DNA of 10,529 nt, taken from positions 1-10,529 of the forward strand of contig JAAZHF010000456.1 of assembly GCA_012510865.1 (NCBI GenBank), written 5' to 3'. Source of the stretch: Gammaproteobacteria bacterium (GTDB taxonomy: Bacteria > Pseudomonadota > Gammaproteobacteria > Xanthomonadales > Xanthomonadaceae). Under the pieces are notes generated by a model that made no database searches, had not been told where the DNA came from, and saw only the letters and a program-made list of their open reading frames with translations. This document shows positions 6,090 through 10,529 of this stretch, in pieces. Position numbers and translations under genes: made by a program. The first letter of the stretch is position 1. Each line of letters starts with the position of its first letter.

Positions 6090-7682
6090 TCAGCGGCGTT
6101 CGAGGAGTGCCTTGCGGGGCATGGGTTCGTAGCGCATGGCGGCGTGGTACGCGAACGAGGCGACGATCGCCGCGGCCTGCTTCAGGTCCTCCGGTTCCAC
6201 GTGGTCCCAGGTGTCCAGGTGGGTGTGGTGGACGTTGGTGAAGTAGTCCAGCCGGTCCTGGATGAACTGGAAGCCCGGAAGGCCGACGCGGTCGAAGGCG
6301 ATGTGGTCGGTGCTGCCGGTGTTGCGCGTGGCCACCGTCGTGGCGCCGACGTCGTGGAAGGGTTCCAGCCAGGCCTTGAAGATCGGCATCGCCGCCAGGT
6401 TCTCCTGGGCGTAGATGCCGCGGATGCGGCCCGAGCCGTTGTCCATGTTGAAGTAGACCGAGAAGCGCTCGTAGTCGGGGGTCCTGCGCAGCGGACCGGT
6501 GGGCTCGCGCAGCGAGGCCGGCAGCGCCTTCTGCGCGGGATCGGTCGGCTCCGGATACGCCGCGAACCTGCGCGCGACGTAGTCCTGCGAACCCACCAGG
6601 CCCTGCTCTTCGCCGCTCCACAGGGCGACGCGGATCGTGCGCTCCGGGCGCGCGCCCACCGCCTTCAGGATGCGCATGGCCTCCATCATCACCGCCACGC
6701 CGGCGGCGTTGTCGGCGGCGCCGGTGCCGGTGTGCCAGGAGTCCAGGTGCGCGCCGATCATCACGATTTCGGCGGCCTTGCGGCCGCGACCCGGGATCTC
6801 GGCGATGGTGTTGTAGCCGGGCCGGTCGGCCTCGTCGGTGAAGCGGGCATCGACGTTGCCGCGCAGGCGCACGGCCTGCCCGGCCTCGAGCGCGCGCACC
6901 AGCGGGTTGAAGTGCTCGGCGATCATCGCCAGCTCCGGGATGCCCACCGGCTCGCCCGCCTTGCGCGAGCCGCCGCCGGCGACGCGGATGATGCCGTTGT
7001 CCCAGCTGCTGATGCTGATCGCGGCCAGCGCGCCTTCCTCGGCGAAGAAGGCGTTCACGGCACGGGTGAGCTCCTGGCGCTCGGCGTACTCCTTGACCCG
7101 CTTGGCGCGATCGGCGGCGGCGGACTTCGGTACCGTGAACTGCTGCAGGCCTTCCAGCGAGGTGGCGTCGTGGCGGTGCGAGTCCGCCTCGGTGCCGCGC
7201 TTGTATTCGCGCGCCTCGCCCAGCAGCAGGACCTTGCCGCCGAGCGTGCCGCGGTACTTCCCGATGTCGGCCAGCGTCTTGATGTCGACCTTCACCAGTT
7301 CGCCCTCGACCGGGCCGTCGGTCCCAGGCGTCCAGGCCTTGGGCAGGGCGTGCAGCGGCTGCACGCGTCCGCCCAGCATCTCGACGCTGGCGGCGCTGAA
7401 CTCCCAGCCGCGGCCGAAGTCGGCGAAGGCGTCGTCGTGGACGTTGGCCAGGCCCCATTCCTCGAACTTCGCGCGCGTCCAGGCGTTGGCCTCGCCCATC
7501 TGCGGCGAGTTGGTCAGGCGCGGGCCGATGGTCTCGGTCAGGTGGCTCAAGGTCGCCATCACCTGGGAGTTGTGGAAGGCCTCCTGCCGGATGCGGCTGA
7601 CCATGTCGAGGTCGACCGGTTCCCGTGCCACGGCCAGGCCGGCGAAGGCCAGGCCGGCCACCATCACGCAACGCTTCAACAT
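6090..7682 (-). CDS. Secreted M28 family zinc peptidase with PA-type insert
   Basis: Predicted 530 residues. MLKRCVMVAGLAFAGLAVA/REP is a Sec signal peptide with cleavage near residue 19. The first 300 residues hold an N-terminal segment (MATLSHLTETIGPRLTNSP) and a PA-like region (about 110-290, e.g. GKVLLLGEARE). The M28 domain follows with its full metal set: H312 in GAHLDSWHTGTG, D324 in AADNAAG, the catalytic glutamate E358 and ligand E359 in WSGEEQGLVGS, D414 in NMDNGSG, and H488 in HHTHLDTWD. Enzymes of this kind are di-zinc aminopeptidases or carboxypeptidases acting in the periplasm or outside the cell; the exact specificity cannot be read from sequence. ATG at 7682 is preceded by GGGGAAG. 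The gene lies 150 bases downstream of the amidohydrolase gene on the same strand and may have its own promoter. Nothing is missing. Confidence 0.93.
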   Translation of the reverse strand: MLKRCVMVAGLAFAGLAVAREPVDLDMVSRIRQEAFHNSQVMATLSHLTETIGPRLTNSPQMGEANAWTRAKFEEWGLANVHDDAFADFGRGWEFSAASVEMLGGRVQPLHALPKAWTPGTDGPVEGELVKVDIKTLADIGKYRGTLGGKVLLLGEAREYKRGTEADSHRHDATSLEGLQQFTVPKSAAADRAKRVKEYAERQELTRAVNAFFAEEGALAAISISSWDNGIIRVAGGGSRKAGEPVGIPELAMIAEHFNPLVRALEAGQAVRLRGNVDARFTDEADRPGYNTIAEIPGRGRKAAEIVMIGAHLDSWHTGTGAADNAAGVAVMMEAMRILKAVGARPERTIRVALWSGEEQGLVGSQDYVARRFAAYPEPTDPAQKALPASLREPTGPLRRTPDYERFSVYFNMDNGSGRIRGIYAQENLAAMPIFKAWLEPFHDVGATTVATRNTGSTDHIAFDRVGLPGFQFIQDRLDYFTNVHHTHLDTWDHVEPEDLKQAAAIVASFAYHAAMRYEPMPRKALLERR

Positions 7683-7727
7683 GCTCTGTCTTCCCCGGCG
7701 CCGGAGGGCGGCGCATGCAGACCCACG

Positions 7728-7733
7728 ACTCTA
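7728..7733 (-). promoter_or_regulatory. Possible -10 box for the M28 peptidase gene
   Basis: Read on the minus strand, GGC then TAGAGT then CG lies 45 bases before the peptidase ATG. It matches the GGC-TAGCGT-CG found before the ROK-like gene and fits the relaxed TAnnnT box seen at xanthomonad promoters. No clear -35 box is placed 16-19 bases upstream. The rest of 7683-7832 shows nothing I recognise. Confidence 0.3.
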
Positions 7734-7832
7734 GCCGCCGCCTGCCGGTCGATCCCAGGCCGTTGGTCACGGGCGGCACGGGCAGCAGGTGCCTGGCCGG
7801 CCCGGGTGCATCGCCAGCGCGAGCGGCGCGCC

Positions 7833-8870
7833 TCAGCCCGGCGCCTGCTCCGCGAACGCCTGCAGCACGCCGGCCACGTTCCCGCCGATCTCCCGCACCG
7901 CGTAGCCGCCTTCCTGGACCAGCACGGTCGGCAGGCGCAGCGCGGCCAGCCGGGCGCCGATCTGCGGGAAGCGCTCGGCGCAGAGCCGGAACGAGCTGAT
8001 CGGATCGCCCTCGAAGATGTCGACGCCCAGCGACACCACCAGCGCGTCGGGCGCGTAGCCGGTGATGGCCTGCAGCGCCGTGTCCAGCGCGGCCGACCAG
8101 CCGGTCCAGCCGGTGCCGCGCGGCAGCGGCAGGTTGAGCGTGAAGCCCGCGCCCGCGCCGGCGCCGCGCTCGTCGGCGTAGCCGAGGAACCAGGGGTACT
8201 CGGTCTCCGGGCTGCCGTTGATGGACACGAACAGCACGTCGTCGCGGTCCCAGAAGATGTCCTGGGTGCCGTTGCCGTGGTGGTAGTCCACGTCCAGCAG
8301 CGCCACCCGGCGCAGGCCGCGGTCGCGCAGCAGCTGCGCCGCCAGCGCGGCGTTGTTGAGGAAGCAGTAGCCGCCGTAGCTGCCGCGCGCGGCGTGGTGG
8401 CCCGGCGGACGGCACAGCGCGTAGGCCGCGGCCTCGCCCTCGGCCACCAGCGCGGCGGCCGTCAGCGCGCACCGGGCCGACGCGAACGCCGCGTCCCATG
8501 TGCCGGCCACGATCGGCGTGCCGGCATCGAAGGCGTAATAGCCCATCGCGCCATGGATGCCGGCCGGCACCCGGTCGCGGCGCAGGCCGCGCGCGGGGAA
8601 ACCACCGGGCAGCATGAAACCGTCGCGACCGTCGTCCTGCCAGCGCGACCACGCCGTGCGCAGGAACGCGACGAAGCCGGCGTCGTGCACGCGCAGCAGC
8701 GCATCGATGCCGAAGTCGCGCGGCTCGCACAGCGCATGGCCGGCCGCGACCAGGGCCTCGCGGATGTAGTCCGCGCGTGCCGGGCACTCGTAGCAGGGCA
8801 CCAGCTCGCCGCGGTGCAGCTCCATGCCGCCGTCGTGGCCGAGGTGGAGAGGGGAATGGACGATCTTCAT
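7833..8870 (-). CDS. Acetylpolyamine amidohydrolase (histone deacetylase superfamily)
   Basis: Predicted 345 residues, cytoplasmic, no signal peptide. The histone deacetylase fold is clear: CRPPGHHA with H158 and H159 (general acid/base), GGYCFLNNAA (166-175), LLDVDYHHGNGTQDIFW with zinc ligands D195 and H197, SLGVDIFEGDPIS with zinc ligand D284, and EGGYAV with the transition-state tyrosine Y323. As far as I remember these numbers are the same as in the Mycoplana ramosa acetylpolyamine amidohydrolase, and the 345-residue length, FTPC-like start region (GELVPCYECPARADYI) and YPWFLGYADERG also fit that subgroup rather than acetoin-utilisation proteins. It would remove acetyl groups from acetylputrescine, acetylcadaverine or similar amines for polyamine reuse. 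The ATG at 8870 has no clear ribosome-binding sequence, but no better start exists in frame. Divergent from the methyltransferase gene. Confidence 0.9.
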   Translation of the reverse strand: MKIVHSPLHLGHDGGMELHRGELVPCYECPARADYIREALVAAGHALCEPRDFGIDALLRVHDAGFVAFLRTAWSRWQDDGRDGFMLPGGFPARGLRRDRVPAGIHGAMGYYAFDAGTPIVAGTWDAAFASARCALTAAALVAEGEAAAYALCRPPGHHAARGSYGGYCFLNNAALAAQLLRDRGLRRVALLDVDYHHGNGTQDIFWDRDDVLFVSINGSPETEYPWFLGYADERGAGAGAGFTLNLPLPRGTGWTGWSAALDTALQAITGYAPDALVVSLGVDIFEGDPISSFRLCAERFPQIGARLAALRLPTVLVQEGGYAVREIGGNVAGVLQAFAEQAPG

Positions 8871-8903
8871 GCGAGCCGAGCCCCGGGGTCTATTGATGCG
8901 AAT

Positions 8904-8946
8904 CCGCCCGGCACTCGGGCCGGGCGGGCGCCGGGCATGATGCCCG
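8904..8946. promoter_or_regulatory. Hairpin and adjacent 15-base palindrome in the divergent intergenic region
   Basis: CCGCCCGGC (8904-8912) and GCCGGGCGG (8919-8927) form a perfect 9-base stem with a 6-base loop. Five bases later CGGGCAT-G-ATGCCCG (8932-8946) is a perfect palindrome around a single central base. Both lie in the 166 bases between the amidohydrolase and methyltransferase starts, about 33 and 90 bases from them respectively. An operator for a regulator of either gene is plausible; chance palindromes are common in DNA this rich in G and C. Confidence 0.45.
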
Positions 8947-8994
8947 CCATTCCGGCCAGGCAGAAGCCCACGGCCCCGCGCGCGCCGGGCCGGG

Positions 8995-9036
8995 TATGCT
9001 TGGCCATCCGCAGGACGCGCGAAGCAAGGGGGGCGC
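8995..9036 (+). promoter_or_regulatory. Possible -10 box and ribosome-binding site of the methyltransferase gene
   Basis: GGG then TATGCT (8995-9000) resembles a -10 box, giving an expected leader of about 30 bases. AAGGGGGG (9026-9033) lies just before the GTG at 9037 and is the ribosome-binding sequence that decides that start. No -35 box was recognised. Confidence 0.4.
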
Positions 9037-10529
9037 GTGCAGGACGCAGCTCAGACACCGGCCGACGCGGCGGGCGCCGAAGACGCCGCCGTGGACGCCT
9101 TCATCGCGCGCTGGCAGGGCGTCGCCGCCTCCGAGCTCTCGACCTCGCAGAGCTTCCTGATCGACCTCTGCCGCCTGCTGGGCGTGGACGTCCCGCACCC
9201 CACGCCCGAACAGGACTACATGTTCGAGCGGCCCATCACCTTCGTCCACGGCGACGGCAGCACCAGCGCCGGCCGCATCGACCTGTACCGCCGCGGCGCC
9301 TTCGTGCTGGAGTCGAAGAAGGTGCGCGCAGGCCAACACACCAAGGGCTTCGACGACGCCCTGCTGCGCGCCCGCAGCCAGGCCGAAGGCTACGCCCGCG
9401 CGCTGCCCGCGGCCGAGGGCCGTCCGCCATTCGTGGTGGTGGTGGACGTCGGCCAGCGGATCGAGCTGTATTCCGAGTTCAGCCGCTCCGGCGGCACCTA
9501 CGTCCCGTTCCCGGACCCGCGCAGCCACCGCATCGGCCTGGCCGAACTGCGCAAACCCGACATCCGCGCGCGCCTGCGCAGGGTCTGGACCGATCCGATG
9601 GGCCTGGACCCCAGTCGGGAGTCGGCCCGCGTCACGCGCCAGATCGCCGACCGCCTGGCGACGCTGGCGCGCAGCCTGGAGACCGGCGGCTTCGACGCCG
9701 AGGCCGTGGCCCAGTTCCTGATGCGCTGCCTGTTCACCATGTTCGCCGAGGACGTGAAGCTGCTGCCCGCGCACAGCTTCCGCGACCTGCTGGCCCGCCA
9801 CGCCGAACAGCCGGACGTCGCCATGCGCATGCTCGCCCAGCTCTGGCGCGACATGGACGCCGGCGGCTTCTCCGCCGTGCTGGCCGGCAACGTGCTGCGC
9901 TTCAACGGCAAGCTGTTCAAGCAGCCCGACACCCTGCCGCTGGACGCCGCCCAGATCGCCCTGCTGCTCGACGCCGCCCGCGCCGACTGGAAGCACGTCG
10001 AACCCGCGATCTTCGGCACCCTGCTGGAGCGCGCGCTGAGCCCGAAGGACCGCCACAAGCTCGGCGCCCACTACACCCCGCGCGCCTACGTCGAGCGCCT
10101 GGTGCTGCCGACCGTGATCGAACCCCTGCGCCGCGAGTGGAGCGACGCCCAGGCCGCCGCCGGCACGCTGGCCGACGAAGGCAAGGCCAAGGAGGCCATC
10201 GCCGAGCTCAGGCGCTTCCACCACCGCCTGTGCACCGTGCGCGTGCTCGACCCCGCCTGCGGCTCCGGCAACTTCCTGTACGTCACGCTGGAACACCTCA
10301 AGCGCCTGGAAGGCGAGGTGCTCAACGCCCTGGACGAACTGGGCGACCGCCAGACCGGCCTGGCCCTGGGCGGCGCCCGCGCCGACGCCGCCGCCGGCGA
10401 GACCGTGGACCCGCACAACCTGCTGGGCATCGAACTCAACCCGCGCGCCGCGGCGATTGCCGAAGTGGTGCTGTGGATCGGCTACCTGCAGTGGCACTAC
10501 CGGACGCGCGGCGACGTTCATCCGCCGCA
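9037..10529 (+). CDS. DNA adenine-type methyltransferase with N-terminal nuclease-like motif (restriction-modification/defence), 3' end outside window
   Basis: The frame is open from GTG 9037 to the window end (497 codons, no stop). The GTG is chosen for the AAGGGGGG before it; the first in-frame ATG (9220) would cut into conserved sequence. N-terminal [17 protein letters not shown] gives D82-X9-E92-X-K94, the spacing of the MmeI-type PD-(D/E)XK nuclease. A helical spacer follows ([32 protein letters not shown]), then [14 protein letters not shown] (343-356, motif X region), the AdoMet-binding loop [12 protein letters not shown] (405-416) and [23 protein letters not shown]. The catalytic NPPY motif and target-recognition domain must lie beyond the edge. 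Family knowledge: such proteins are type IIG/IIL single-chain restriction-modification enzymes or the methylase of multi-gene systems such as DISARM. They act on cytoplasmic DNA. Base use is like the neighbours, so there is no sign of recent transfer. Confidence 0.87.
   Translation, partial: MQDAAQTPADAAGAEDAAVDAFIARWQGVAASELSTSQSFLIDLCRLLGVDVPHPTPEQDYMFERPITFVHGDGSTSAGRIDLYRRGAFVLESKKVRAGQHTKGFDDALLRARSQAEGYARALPAAEGRPPFVVVVDVGQRIELYSEFSRSGGTYVPFPDPRSHRIGLAELRKPDIRARLRRVWTDPMGLDPSRESARVTRQIADRLATLARSLETGGFDAEAVAQFLMRCLFTMFAEDVKLLPAHSFRDLLARHAEQPDVAMRMLAQLWRDMDAGGFSAVLAGNVLRFNGKLFKQPDTLPLDAAQIALLLDAARADWKHVEPAIFGTLLERALSPKDRHKLGAHYTPRAYVERLVLPTVIEPLRREWSDAQAAAGTLADEGKAKEAIAELRRFHHRLCTVRVLDPACGSGNFLYVTLEHLKRLEGEVLNALDELGDRQTGLALGGARADAAAGETVDPHNLLGIELNPRAAAIAEVVLWIGYLQWHYRTRGDVHPP

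Noticed and set aside
7683..7832. Possible terminator or RNA between the amidohydrolase and M28 genes
   Set aside because: Only short weak stems (about 5 bases) were found, no U-run and no recognisable RNA motif.
5527..8787. Very long minus-strand open frame (over 1000 codons)
   Set aside because: It runs through the M28 peptidase, the amidohydrolase and the antisense of DUF6165 in the wrong frame, with Arg/Pro/Gly/Ala-rich translation typical of shadow frames in GC-rich DNA.
8890..10521. Minus-strand open frame of 543 codons opposite the methyltransferase
   Set aside because: Its translation is low-complexity Gly/Val/Gln/Ala-rich without recognisable motifs, while the plus strand encodes conserved methyltransferase motifs throughout.
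1..10529. CRISPR array, tRNA, prophage or insertion sequence
   Set aside because: No regularly spaced direct repeats, no tRNA-like cloverleaf noticed and no transposase, integrase or phage structural motifs on either strand.

Overview
The window looks like chromosomal DNA of a high-GC gammaproteobacterium, most likely Xanthomonadaceae in the broad sense (Lysobacter/Luteimonas/Stenotrophomonas type). The reasons are the very high GC content with strong third-position bias, the gene families present, and copies of a short GTAG-headed palindrome of the kind known as SMAG/REP elements in Stenotrophomonas and relatives. The assignment is from memory of these families, not from a search. Nine protein genes are supported; those at the left and right edges are cut by the window. 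No tRNA, rRNA, CRISPR array, insertion sequence or prophage gene was seen, and no gene-free stretch exceeds 300 bases.

Layout. (1) Bases 2-1871 (+): the end of a ligase-associated DEXH-box helicase (Lhr-like) overlaps pdeM, a metallophosphoesterase of the same 'ligase-associated DNA damage response' cluster. (2) Bases 1924-2949 (+): a 341-residue protein carrying all the ATP-binding motifs of a ROK/actin-fold sugar kinase, but apparently in circularly permuted order. This is the most unusual item here. (3) Bases 3045-4859 (+): a secreted DUF885 protein, presumably a zinc peptidase, whose stop codon lies inside a REP element. (4) Bases 4896-5462 (-): a BON-domain protein, divergent from DUF6165 (5615-6007, +). 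(5) Bases 6015-6086: two REP copies in opposite orientation form a long hairpin between the convergent DUF6165 and M28 peptidase genes, probably a two-way terminator. (6) Bases 6090-7682 (-): a secreted M28 zinc aminopeptidase-type enzyme, and 7833-8870 (-) an acetylpolyamine amidohydrolase of the histone deacetylase superfamily. (7) Bases 9037-10529 (+): the N-terminal 497 codons of a DNA methyltransferase with an N-terminal D-X9-E-X-K nuclease-like motif, probably a bifunctional restriction-modification or phage-defence enzyme. It starts from a GTG and is divergent from the amidohydrolase gene; the intergenic region holds a strong hairpin and a 15-base palindrome.

Most of the window reads as ordinary housekeeping and accessory metabolism: DNA repair, periplasmic peptide breakdown and polyamine deacetylation. 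The two places most likely to reward follow-up are the permuted kinase-like protein and the defence-type methyltransferase gene running off the right edge, whose downstream neighbours would decide which system it belongs to.
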